Positions 8,569 through 16,318 of a stretch of DNA of 64,000 nt are shown here, in pieces (position 1 is the first letter of the stretch; each line of letters starts with the position of its first letter). Origin of the DNA: Streptantibioticus rubrisoli. GTDB lineage: Bacteria > Actinomycetota > Actinomycetes > Streptomycetales > Streptomycetaceae. Made by a program: the position numbers and the translations under genes. The notes under the pieces are model-generated. The model saw only the letters and a program-made list of their open reading frames with translations, had not been told where the DNA came from and searched no databases. The DNA is taken from positions 62,001-126,000 of the forward strand of contig NZ_JANFNH010000008.1 of NCBI RefSeq assembly GCF_024436055.1, read 5' to 3'.

Positions 8569-9789
8569 CTACCTCTCGGACGTCGTGATGGGAAGGCTCT
8601 CGTAGGCCCGCAAGCTGAGGGACTCGCGCCGCCGGGGCGTACCGGCCAACCTCAGGGAGGGGAACCTGGCCAGCAGTTTCCGGATGGCCACCGTGCCTTC
8701 CAGCCTGGCCAGGGCAGCCCCCAGGCAGTAGTGCGGTCCGGCACTGAAGCTGAGCACCTTGCTGCCGGTGCGTGACACATCGAAGCGGTGAGGGTCAGGG
8801 AACTGCTCGGGATCGCGGTTGGCCGCGGTGAGCACGGTGGTGAGGTTGCTGCCAGCGGGGACCGGCACGCCGCCGACGGACATCGGCGCAGTCGTGATGC
8901 GTTCGGTCATCCGCACTGGCGTGTCCCAGCGCAGCGACTCCTCAACGGCGTTGGGGACCAGGTCCGGATCGTCGACGAGCCGGGCGCGCTGCTCGGGATG
9001 GCCGAGCAGCGCGTGCACGGTCAACGCGAGCAGACTGGTGGTGGTCTCGAAGCCCGCCACGAACACCAACAGCAGCGTGTCCGTCAACTCCTTCTCGGTC
9101 AGTTGACCTTCGCCCCGCGCCATCGGCAGCAGGGCGGAGACCAGGTCATCGGCTGGCTGCCGGGAGCGTGCCGCGGTGAGTTCACGGAAGTAGTCACGCA
9201 GTTGCTTCACGGCGGCGTCGGCGCGCTGCCAGTCCTCCGCCGAACGCACCGGCTCCAGCAGACGGCCCGCGTCCTGGCCGAGTTGCCAGAACTGCGCCTG
9301 GTCGGCGGCGGGTACGCCGATCAACTCGCCTATCACCGCAACGGGCAGCGGATACCCCACCACGTTCTGGAAGTCGGCATGTCCGTGGTGTGCCACGGTG
9401 TCAGCCAGGTCATCCAGCAGCCGATCGGTGATCTCTTCGACGGCCTGCTGCAGTGCGGCGACCCGGCGTGCGGTGAAGGCGCCGCTCACCAGTTTGCGCA
9501 GCCGACCGTGGTCCGGCTGGTTGCTGCGCAGCATGGAGGAGTAGAAGAAGTCAGCCGCCGGGTGCTCACGCCAGTCGGGCAGTTCGGCTTCGCACCACGT
9601 CAGATCAGGCACGGCCGAGTTGGGGTCGGTCAGCACGCTGTGGCAGTCGCTGTAGCGGGTCAGGAAGAAGGTGTCGAGATCCTTGTCGTAGTAGACGGGG
9701 GCAACCCGGCGCAGTTCCTCGAGTGGAGTGTGCGGGTCCTCCCGCCCCTCGGGCGTGAATAAGGAGAAAAGAAGGGCCTGGGGATCCAT
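8569..9789 (-). CDS. cytochrome P450 (bacterial class I, CYP107/105-like)
   Basis: A 406-residue P450. The I-helix oxygen-activating motif is AGFETTTS (from residue 245), the ExxR is Glu284-Arg287, and the heme-thiolate Cys355 lies in FSAGPHYCLGAALARLE. It has no transmembrane anchor, as expected for a soluble actinomycete enzyme that uses separate ferredoxin partners; no ferredoxin gene is nearby. The start at MDPQALLF is chosen from family length; the frame is open for another 113 codons upstream, but that stretch looks non-coding. As the first gene of the tightly packed part of the operon, it probably carries out a late oxidation of the pathway product. Confidence 0.9.
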   Translation of the reverse strand: MDPQALLFSLFTPEGREDPHTPLEELRRVAPVYYDKDLDTFFLTRYSDCHSVLTDPNSAVPDLTWCEAELPDWREHPAADFFYSSMLRSNQPDHGRLRKLVSGAFTARRVAALQQAVEEITDRLLDDLADTVAHHGHADFQNVVGYPLPVAVIGELIGVPAADQAQFWQLGQDAGRLLEPVRSAEDWQRADAAVKQLRDYFRELTAARSRQPADDLVSALLPMARGEGQLTEKELTDTLLLVFVAGFETTTSLLALTVHALLGHPEQRARLVDDPDLVPNAVEESLRWDTPVRMTERITTAPMSVGGVPVPAGSNLTTVLTAANRDPEQFPDPHRFDVSRTGSKVLSFSAGPHYCLGAALARLEGTVAIRKLLARFPSLRLAGTPRRRESLSLRAYESLPITTSER

Positions 9790-10380
9790 TGGGCAAGCAT
9801 CACCCCGTCGTATGTCGGCACAGGAGTTTCGCGCAAGGAAGCTCCTGCTTACGTTCCGGCGGTATGTGACCGGATTCGGTGGCAGCACCACGTTACTGCA
9901 GGATGTTTTGGTTTGCTGCTCACCCCCACCAGTTGATGGTGCCAGCAACTGCCGCTGTTGGTTGGAGTGTTGGCAGCCAGGTTGAATCAGTCTGCCAATT
10001 TTTGATCGGCAGCTTACGTTACCTCCTTCCGTTTCGGGAAGGGTTTCTTGATAGCGGACAAGTGGAGGCAGGGATTCGGTCTTTGGGTGCGCTGGACCGG
10101 GCAAGTCCGACCACCCTGTGCGGGCCACTGGCCTGCGAGAGGCGGCCTGCTTACGGGCCTCCGCTTCGTTTCAGGGTAGCTGCCGCCCAGGATAAGGATT
10201 ACATGCTGACGGGCATGGTTTCGATTGAATTCAAGTAATGGCTTGATGCAGTAGACAAAGACATCGGTATGTAAAGGGGTGCGGGTCTTCTCCCAGCGCT
10301 TGCGCCGGGGCCGCTGTGATGGCGGAGGGTAACTCGTAGGCGAAGGTGGCCGGTTGTGACCCGGGGACAGGAGCCGGAGA
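9790..10380. other. 591-bp spacer upstream of the P450 operon
   Basis: No convincing gene. It is less GC-rich than its surroundings and probably contains the promoter and leader of the P450-to-reductase operon. It holds an inverted repeat at 9991-10011, a nine-base direct repeat GCTTACGTT (9847-9855 and 10011-10019) and a strong but start-less ribosome-site-like GGAAGGAGGT on the minus strand at 10020-10029. Confidence 0.5.
9991..10011. repeat. inverted repeat, candidate operator for the P450 operon
   Basis: Near-perfect palindrome, read on the minus strand as CTGCCGAT, five bases, ATTGGCAG, about 200 bp upstream of the P450 start. It could bind a dimeric regulator or form a small hairpin in the leader. 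No regulator gene lies in the cluster. Confidence 0.4.
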
Positions 10381-11718
10381 TTAACTCGTACAGGCTGAAC
10401 GAGCCGCCGCTGAGGGCTGCGGGGAAGGCTCGGAGATCGACAACGGCCGAAGTCGCCGCAAACAACCGGTCCGTTGTATGACGGACAGACCCGCGACGAC
10501 CGCGCCCAGCGCGACCCACCCGGCTGGGCCCGCGGCCATCACCAAGCCGGTGAGCAGCGGCGGCCCGGCTGACCTCTGGATGGACTGGGACATCCCCGCC
10601 ACTCCCAGGTACGGCGCGCGAGCGTCCTGCGGTGCGAGCAGGACCGCCAACTCCCACGAACTCACCGAACGCATCAACTCCGCGAGGGTGACCAGCAACG
10701 CGGCGGCCAGCAGGACCACGGCGGCGGCCCAGGCGCCGCCTCCTGTGGCACTGGCGACGACCGCGCAGCTCACGAACATCATCACCCCGTACAGCAGCAC
10801 CGCGCGGGCGGCCAGCCGGGGGCCTTCGGCCCACGCCGACACCCTCACCTGCAACGCCACCACCATCACGGTGTTGATGATCAGGAAGGTCGGCACCAGC
10901 GCGTGCGGCGCCGAGGTGTGGTTCACCAACCACAGCGGCAGACCGACGCTGAGGACGGAGTCGTCGATGTTCATCGGGATGTCCAACAGCACGAACAGGA
11001 GGTAGCCGCGGTCCCGCCATGGGCTCTTGTGGCCGATGGCAGGCTGCCCCTCGGCGGCCCTGTCGCCGGGCGGCGTCACCTCGACGTGGTCCCGCGGCTC
11101 CCGGGTGCGCCACACCAGCGCGGCCGCGATGGCGAATGACAGCGCGTCGCCCAGGATCAGCGCCCGATAGGCGTCGATCGTCCCCACGGCCAAGCCGAGG
11201 GCCGCGATGCCCGCGCCGAGTCCGTAGCCCGCGTTGGCCGAACTGCGTGACAGCGCCTGGTAGGTCGCGCGCCGCTCACCGGCCGTCCGCGTGGCGAACA
11301 GCATCTCCAGGGTCTTCGCCGCCCGGTCACCGAGGTAGGTGATGGCCACGGTGGGCAGCAGCGCGTCGAAGCCGGTGCATATCAACAGGAGACTGAGGGT
11401 TGACAGGCGGAGCAGGTGACAGCCGATCAGCAGCGGGCGCACGGGGAAGCGGCTGGCCAGCCGTCCAGCCAAGGGAGAGCCCACGATGCCCGCGACCCCG
11501 GCCACGCCCAGCAGTACACCGATCCGCGGAGCGCTCAGGTGCGCCACGAAAGTCAGGTACAGGACCGAGGATGCGGCCCACAGCCCTGAGCCGGTCCGAT
11601 CCACTGCCAGGGCGAGCAGCATGACTTTGGCGTTGCGGCCACCCGGCGGGTTGCGCAACTGCGCTATCAGACCGTGTCCACCGCTCGCGCACCTCCCGCG
11701 CAGTGCCCCGCGCCGCAT
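10381..11718 (-). CDS. MFS transporter
   Basis: A 445-residue major facilitator superfamily protein with about 12 hydrophobic segments, for example VLYLTFVAHLSAPRIGVLLGVAGVAGIVGSPLAGRLASR, where the loop after TM2 carries the GRLASR signature. Proteins like this export small drugs by proton antiport. AGGGGG lies a few bases before the ATG at 11718. It is on the same strand as the biosynthetic genes but separated by 591 bp, and it has its own pair of palindromic operators upstream, so it is probably induced separately, perhaps by the product, as a self-resistance exporter. Confidence 0.85.
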   Translation of the reverse strand: MRRGALRGRCASGGHGLIAQLRNPPGGRNAKVMLLALAVDRTGSGLWAASSVLYLTFVAHLSAPRIGVLLGVAGVAGIVGSPLAGRLASRFPVRPLLIGCHLLRLSTLSLLLICTGFDALLPTVAITYLGDRAAKTLEMLFATRTAGERRATYQALSRSSANAGYGLGAGIAALGLAVGTIDAYRALILGDALSFAIAAALVWRTREPRDHVEVTPPGDRAAEGQPAIGHKSPWRDRGYLLFVLLDIPMNIDDSVLSVGLPLWLVNHTSAPHALVPTFLIINTVMVVALQVRVSAWAEGPRLAARAVLLYGVMMFVSCAVVASATGGGAWAAAVVLLAAALLVTLAELMRSVSSWELAVLLAPQDARAPYLGVAGMSQSIQRSAGPPLLTGLVMAAGPAGWVALGAVVAGLSVIQRTGCLRRLRPLSISEPSPQPSAAARSACTS

Positions 11719-11737
11719 CGTCGCCCCCTCAAATATA

Positions 11738-11753
11738 TCTCGACGTCAAGAGA
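11738..11753. promoter_or_regulatory. palindromic operator 1 upstream of the MFS gene
   Basis: TCTCGACGTCAAGAGA, a near-palindrome around GACGTC, 20 bases upstream of the MFS start. It shares the core TCTCGAYGTCAAGA with a second site centred about 43 bp away (four helical turns). The shape resembles MarR-family operators. Confidence 0.6.
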
Positions 11754-11776
11754 ATCGAGGACAGCCTGCCTGGGCA

Positions 11777-11798
11777 ACTGTCTCGATGTCAAGACAGT
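11777..11798. promoter_or_regulatory. palindromic operator 2 upstream of the MFS gene
   Basis: Inverted repeat ACTGTCT, eight bases, AGACAGT enclosing TCTCGATGTCAAGA. It repeats operator 1 on the same strand. The two sites together suggest cooperative binding of a dimeric repressor encoded elsewhere. Confidence 0.6.
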
Positions 11799-11908
11799 TT
11801 GGTTGTGTGCCAGGTGCCGGATGGGCCACAGCGGCCAGGTCGGGTGTAATCCTCAACTCCTCGGCGAACAAGGGGAGATGTGGTCCACCCGGTGAGGCCG
11901 TGCTGTCG

Positions 11909-12200
11909 CTATGGAGTGCCGCGAGGGCCAATGTGGAAGGTGAACGCCGCGGTCCCCGGGGCAACGGCCGTCACGCCACCGTCGACGGTCACTGTGGCGC
12001 CGTTGACGAAGGAAGCGGCGGGCGAGAGGAGTCAGCGTGATGTGAGCAGGTGGGGGAGCGCGGCGCGGAGCAGCAGGAGGGGGCCGGTGAGGTTCGTACG
12101 CATGACGGTCTCCCAGTCCTCGACTGACAGATCGCCGACCGCACCGCTTCGCCCGGCACCGGCGTTCAGCACCACCCCGTCGAGGCGCCCGTAGGTGGAC
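11909..12200 (-). pseudogene. remnant of a short-chain dehydrogenase/reductase
   Basis: Two pieces of a classical SDR are visible on the minus strand. The first (about 12032-12195) reads TYGRLDGVVLNAGAGRSGAV...DWETVMRTNLTGPLLLLRAALPHLL and then meets a stop. The second (about 11909-12013, different frame) reads ASFVNGATVTVDGGVTAV, the family's C-terminal VDGG motif, and ends at a stop. The Rossmann glycine loop and the Ser/Tyr/Lys catalytic block are missing, so the enzyme cannot be functional. This is a deleted gene at the edge of the biosynthetic cluster. Confidence 0.75.
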
Positions 12201-12580
12201 ACGGTTGCCCGGCCCGGCCGGTGTGCGAACGGGAACTGGGGCGGCAGCGGTCGGAGTGCCGCTGGCGTACCGGGGGCACAGCTCCGGAGCGCTTGCCGCG
12301 CTACACGAAAGCCGGTGCGCCGCTGAACCATCGCACGACGGGCCGTAGTAGGGCCGATGCGACGGTCGTGCGTGAGGAGGGCGCCTGGAGGGTCACGACG
12401 CTCTCCCCGCGTCAATCAACCACTTGCTGACGATCAGCTCGACAGGTCGGTGCCCCCAGCAGTGGCCATCCCGGTGGCTGTCGGGCCTCGTGCCGACAGC
12501 GCGTCCGGGCGACTCAGCCAACTCCCGGGGCTCACACGGGTGTTGGGGCGTGCGCGTCAGCTCAGCGCGCGGAAGCCCGG
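12201..12580. other. 380-bp stretch without a supported gene
   Basis: Short open frames occur on both strands but none has a good ribosome site or recognisable domain. A plus-strand frame ending near 12430 (REEGAWRVTTL) faintly resembles the end of a SnoaL-like domain; this is too short to call. The stretch continues the decayed region next to the SDR remnant. Confidence 0.35.
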
Positions 12581-12763
12581 TCAGTGACTGCGTGTCTGTT
12601 GTCGGAGGAGCAGTTCGAGTGTTGCTCGGGCGTCGCGGCGCCGTTGCGGTTTCCTGGCGAGTACGCAGACACCGGCGACCGTTGCCACGGTGGCCGCGTA
12701 CAGTGCGCCGGTGGTCCCGGCCAGAACACAGGCGGTGTGCAGGAGTTGCGTGAGAGTGGACAC
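12581..12763 (-). CDS. small single-pass membrane protein
   Basis: A 60-residue product with one hydrophobic segment (VLAGTTGALYAATVATVAGVCVLA) followed by a basic, charged tail (KPQRRRDARATLELLLRQQ). The GTG start at 12763 follows GGAGGTG with a six-base gap, the best ribosome site in this stretch. Streptomyces genomes carry many small proteins of this layout; their role is unknown. The stop is 182 bases downstream with no overlapping gene on either strand. Confidence 0.55.
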   Translation of the reverse strand: MSTLTQLLHTACVLAGTTGALYAATVATVAGVCVLARKPQRRRDARATLELLLRQQTRSH

Positions 12764-13032
12764 GAGCTGCACCTCCAAGCCAGGCCGAACACGTCGGCGC
12801 GGTAGGGGCGGGGTGGCAGACGCAGTCCCTACGGGCCCTAGCGGGACTTGTGGTCTCTGCCATTATCACGCTGAAATGTCCAGCAGACTGAACGACGCAC
12901 CGAAGAACAAGTGCACTCATGCCCACATCTACCAGCGGACTCTCCAACCGCTGGGTTGGGTGACCACTGCGGACGCGCGGTGCGGGCCCTCCTCGGCGAG
13001 CGTGCCGACGAGGGCTCGACCGCCTTCGCGCC

Positions 13033-13302
13033 TCACATCTGCAGATGCGCCTCGCGGTGTGTGACCTGCTCGATCTCTCCCTCGGCCTTGTGCAGCAGCT
13101 CACGGGAGAGCTCGTTCAGCGCGCGGGCCGCGGCGATCTCCTCGCCGACCCTGAGCTGTTCCGCGTCGTGCGGATGCCGGGTGGCATGACCACGCGCCCG
13201 CATCTCCGTGCCGTCCGGAAGTCTCACCATGGCTGCGGCCCGGGTTTCCTTCTCGACCTCTTTGAACTCCATCTCGATGTGCCAGCCGGCGATCGTCTGC
13301 AT
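13033..13302 (-). CDS. DUF1876 (dsRBD-like fold) protein
   Basis: An 89-residue protein beginning MQTIAGWHIEMEFKE and containing RLPDGTEMRARGHATRHP and LRVGEEIAAARALNELSRELL, the signature of the DUF1876 family found in actinobacteria, which adopts a double-stranded-RNA-binding-like fold of unknown function. The start at 13302 follows GGAGG by eight bases; GTGs up to three codons upstream are possible but overlap the ribosome site. It is monocistronic, with no obvious partner. Confidence 0.85.
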   Translation of the reverse strand: MQTIAGWHIEMEFKEVEKETRAAAMVRLPDGTEMRARGHATRHPHDAEQLRVGEEIAAARALNELSRELLHKAEGEIEQVTHREAHLQM

Positions 13303-13556
13303 CACGTCCACCTCCTGCCGTCCCGGTACCTATCCAGCCTGCACCCGCACCGGCGCGTAAGGCACGCGGAACCGTCAAAAGCCCGCTGAACCGTCGTTGA
13401 CCTGCGACGCGGATCGCAGCCCAGGCGCTAAGCGCTTTGCTGCTGGAAGTGCCGCGATGTGCCGTCGATCGGCTGCGGCACCGTCGTAGCTGGTCGCGCA
13501 GTTCCCCACGCCCCTTCGGGTCGCCGCCGGACCGCAGCGGACTCCACCCGACCTGC

Positions 13557-14066
13557 TTAGTGCACCACAGCCCTGAGCACCACGACGACCAGCCCCAGCA
13601 CCCCCGCGACCAACCCCGTACGGACCAGTGCCGGACCCCGGATCCCACGTCGCCGCGCGGTGACGACACCCCACCCGACCAGCAGCAGCACCGCGGCGCA
13701 GTCCGCGATGAGCAACGCCATGGACGGTCCCGCGCCCAGCCCGAAGGCAACGAGCAGCACGATCAGCGGCGGGAACGACGCGCTCACCAACGCCCACTGC
13801 CTACGGAGAGTGGACATCAGTCGACGCTTGGCGAAGGCACGCCCCTTGACGGGGCCACGGCCGACTTCGTCGGCGTAGACATGGGTGAGCCAGTAGACCA
13901 GCACAGCCACGATGATGCCGAGGACCACGGCACCCAGATGGACCGGCGCCTCGGAGTAGGCAGCCATGAGTTCAGCGGTGATGACCGTGCCCAAGATCCC
14001 CTCAACGGGATGGTCCAGGGGCAGTACCAGGCGCCCCAGTGACTTCAGCCGTTCTGGGATCCGCAT
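13557..14066 (-). CDS. integral membrane protein, four predicted TM segments
   Basis: A 169-residue protein that begins with a short amphipathic stretch and has about four hydrophobic helices: VHLGAVVLGIIVAVLVYWLTHVYA, WALVSASFPPLIVLLVAFGLG, MALLIADCAAVLLLVGWGVVTA and LVAGVLGLVVVVLRAVVH. There is a conserved-looking acidic-basic loop (ADEVGRGPVKGRAFAKRRLMS) after TM1. The start at 14066 is chosen because the longer frame upstream is Arg/Pro-rich and looks non-coding. Proteins of this kind are common and uncharacterised in Streptomyces. Confidence 0.65.
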   Translation of the reverse strand: MRIPERLKSLGRLVLPLDHPVEGILGTVITAELMAAYSEAPVHLGAVVLGIIVAVLVYWLTHVYADEVGRGPVKGRAFAKRRLMSTLRRQWALVSASFPPLIVLLVAFGLGAGPSMALLIADCAAVLLLVGWGVVTARRRGIRGPALVRTGLVAGVLGLVVVVLRAVVH

Positions 14067-14205
14067 TGCGTCATCATGCCCGCCGCCAACCCGGTCCCCC
14101 GCGCCAGGCCCGGCCCGCGTGTCGTGCGCCTCGACGACTGCGACACAGGCCGTCGACCGTGGAGACGGGAATGTTGACCGGGTGGACGGTGTCGGAGGTC
14201 TTCCA

Positions 14206-14229
14206 GGCCTTACTGATGGCCTTACTGAT
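14206..14229. repeat. tandem 12-bp direct repeat
   Basis: GGCCTTACTGAT is present twice in perfect tandem, 140 bp upstream of the membrane-protein start and 115 bp beyond the deaminase stop. It may be a regulator half-site pair or the scar of a small duplication. Confidence 0.5.
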
Positions 14230-14343
14230 CGTTTCGGAATGAGGTTCGGAATCGTCTCAAGCAGACGATGCCGCAGGCGAGTTGGAGATCTTCGGTGCTT
14301 GCGTACCCGCAAGAGACCGGAAGAATGCTGCCGTATGCCGCGG

Positions 14344-14946
14344 TCAGTACGGATGCTGGTTCGGCTTCTGGGCCCAGGTGCGGTATGCCTCGGCGCCCAT
14401 CTCAGGGTAGATCTGCCGGACCAGGATCCGCCGTTGGTCCAGGGGTTTTACGAAGTCCTCGTACTGGAACGCGTCGTCGAAACCGATCGCGCGGGTCGCC
14501 TCCAGGTCGGAGCTGAAGTAGACCTCGTCGATCCTTGCCCAGTAGATGGCGCTCATGCACATCGGGCACGGCGCACCGCTGATGTAGATCGAGCACCCCT
14601 GGAGCATGCGGGCCCGCTGCGGAACCGGGTCGGGGGAGCCGTCTGGGCGCGGCACGTATGCGAGAGTGCTTTCGTTCTGGTGCTCCTCGGCGATTGACGG
14701 CGCCTCAGGATTCAGCCGCTGGACCGCCTTGCGGATGCACTCCACCTCGGCGTGCGCGGTGGGATCCCCGGTCAGTAGCACCCGGTTCTGTCCGCGTGCG
14801 ATGATCTCGCCGTTACGGGTGATCACCGCGCCGAAGGGGCCGCCCCAGCCGTGTTCCACTGATTCGATGGCCAGTCGGCACGCCTCGGCCAGGAAGTCCT
14901 GGTGTCCGAGAGCTGCCTTTTCAGCCAACGCCGCATTGCGTGCCAT
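14344..14946 (-). CDS. nucleoside/guanine deaminase-like zinc enzyme
   Basis: A 200-residue member of the cytidine/deoxycytidylate deaminase superfamily: HAEVE (catalytic Glu and zinc His) and PCPMCMSA (two zinc Cys) are intact. The sequence GGPFGAVITRNGEIIARGQNRVLLTGDPTAHAEVECIR resembles tRNA-adenosine and guanine deaminases; the length and long C-terminal tail (FDDAFQYEDFVKPLDQRRI) favour the guanine-deaminase-type branch, but cytosine or other pyrimidines are possible. AGGT lies about nine bases before the ATG. It is divergent from the ABM-domain gene. Confidence 0.85.
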   Translation of the reverse strand: MARNAALAEKAALGHQDFLAEACRLAIESVEHGWGGPFGAVITRNGEIIARGQNRVLLTGDPTAHAEVECIRKAVQRLNPEAPSIAEEHQNESTLAYVPRPDGSPDPVPQRARMLQGCSIYISGAPCPMCMSAIYWARIDEVYFSSDLEATRAIGFDDAFQYEDFVKPLDQRRILVRQIYPEMGAEAYRTWAQKPNQHPY

Positions 14947-15020
14947 GGCAGTAGACCTCCGCTCGAGGATGCTGAGGGATCCGCTGATTGAATTCGCTTC
15001 TGTTGAACGCGCACCATTTG

Positions 15021-15047
15021 TTGGGCTTTGCCCTACTGAACTAGGCT
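15021..15047 (+). promoter_or_regulatory. candidate promoter of a leaderless transcript for the ABM gene
   Basis: TTGGGC, 15 bases, TAGGCT, then seven bases to the ATG at 15055. No ribosome-binding site precedes that ATG, consistent with a leaderless mRNA. Confidence 0.4.
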
Positions 15048-15054
15048 ACGTGGC

Positions 15055-16020
15055 ATGGGTGCTCGTGCAAGCCGCAGCCCAGGCGGCGACAGCGCGACTG
15101 TCGTGATCTCGCAGCGAGTACGCGCGGGCCGGGTTGACGACTACAAACGCTGGCAGGAGAAGACCAACCAGGTCGCGCGCTCCTTCGAAGGATTCGAGAG
15201 CGACGAGCTGTACCCGCCCGCTTCGGATGAGGAGAACGAGTGGGTGGAGGTCTTCCGCTTCTCCCACATCCATCAGCTGACCGCGTGGCTGGGCTCGGAC
15301 GCCCGACAGCGGCTGCTCGACGAGGGCAACGCCCTGCTCGAGGGTCCCCCCACGCAGGAGGTGCTCACCGGCGGAGCGCCAGCTCAGGACGCGGTGACCG
15401 CCGTTGTCTCCCATGAGGTGCGGCCCGGCCGGGAGCAGGACTTCGCGCGGTGGCAGGACAAGATGTTGAAAGCTCAGGAGAAGTTCCCCGGATTCATGGG
15501 CTCGGAGCTGTTCAAACCGGTGCGTGGCCTGCAGGACCGATGGGTCGTGGTGTTCCGCTTCGACACGCGCGCCCACCTGGAGGAGTGGCTGGCCTCCGAC
15601 CTCCGGCGCAAGCTGCTGGACGAGGGCCGCGATTGCTTCGTCAGCTACGACGTGCGCAAGATCGGATCGTCGTTCGGCGGCTGGTTCCGGTTTGGCGCGG
15701 GGGCGGCGCGGGAGATGCCGCCCAACTGGAAGCAGGCCATGTCGGTGCTCCTGGCCCTGTATCCGACGGTCATGGTCTTGAACCTGACGCTCGGCCCGGC
15801 ACTCGTGCGGTTCGGCGTGGCCGGATACCTCGGCCTGTTCATCTCCAATATCTGTAGCGTCGCCATACTGACCTGGATCCTGATGCCCCTGGTCAACCGT
15901 GGTCTGGCCTTCTGGCTGCTTCCGGAACGCGCCCGGTCCGCACGCGTCCATGTCGCGGGCGCCGCACTGGTGGCGGTCTTTTACGGCGTGCTACTGCTCA
16001 TCTTCGCTCTGACCACCTGA
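15055..16020 (+). CDS. tandem antibiotic-biosynthesis-monooxygenase (ABM) domains with C-terminal membrane anchor
   Basis: A 321-residue protein with two related alpha+beta ABM domains, about residues 15-95 (VVISQRVRAGRVDDYKRWQEK) and 118-195 (AVVSHEVRPGREQDFARWQDK), followed by three hydrophobic segments (AMSVLLALYPTVMVLNL, YLGLFISNICSVAILTWIL, VAGAALVAVFYGVLLLIFAL). The ABM fold binds small aromatic or oxidised molecules; the duplicated, membrane-anchored form is a known COG3224-like architecture, whose function is not established. The start has no ribosome site but a promoter-like element seven bases upstream, suggesting a leaderless transcript. It is not part of an operon. Confidence 0.75.
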   Translation: MGARASRSPGGDSATVVISQRVRAGRVDDYKRWQEKTNQVARSFEGFESDELYPPASDEENEWVEVFRFSHIHQLTAWLGSDARQRLLDEGNALLEGPPTQEVLTGGAPAQDAVTAVVSHEVRPGREQDFARWQDKMLKAQEKFPGFMGSELFKPVRGLQDRWVVVFRFDTRAHLEEWLASDLRRKLLDEGRDCFVSYDVRKIGSSFGGWFRFGAGAAREMPPNWKQAMSVLLALYPTVMVLNLTLGPALVRFGVAGYLGLFISNICSVAILTWILMPLVNRGLAFWLLPERARSARVHVAGAALVAVFYGVLLLIFALTT

Positions 16021-16318
16021 GAGGAATCCCGCGCTGGCAGGACTCGTGCCGGAAACGCGGAGGGTGGCCGCTCGCCACAGAGCGCTGATGCTGCGCCAAC
16101 CTCTTGACATCACTTGTCGATACGGCGACTTCACCGACTCTCCGCAGCACAGAGGACTTCATCGGTACAGCGGGCTTCATCGCGCGGCGCCGGGACCTCT
16201 CGCACATCGAGCGGATCACTGACCGAACTACAATGGTCACGTACAGCCGCATCTCCAAATTCATCCACCGGCCCCTCGGCGCAACCGGCGGGAACGGTCG
16301 GTGGGCGAGGAGGCGGAC

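Noticed and set aside
9790-10128. N-terminal extension of the P450 by up to 113 codons
   Set aside because: The extension has lower GC and no resemblance to P450 N-termini; MDPQALLF gives the usual length of about 406 residues.
14180-14343. Possible insertion-sequence end near the tandem repeat
   Set aside because: No terminal inverted repeats and no transposase-like frame could be traced; only the 12-bp tandem repeat is certain.
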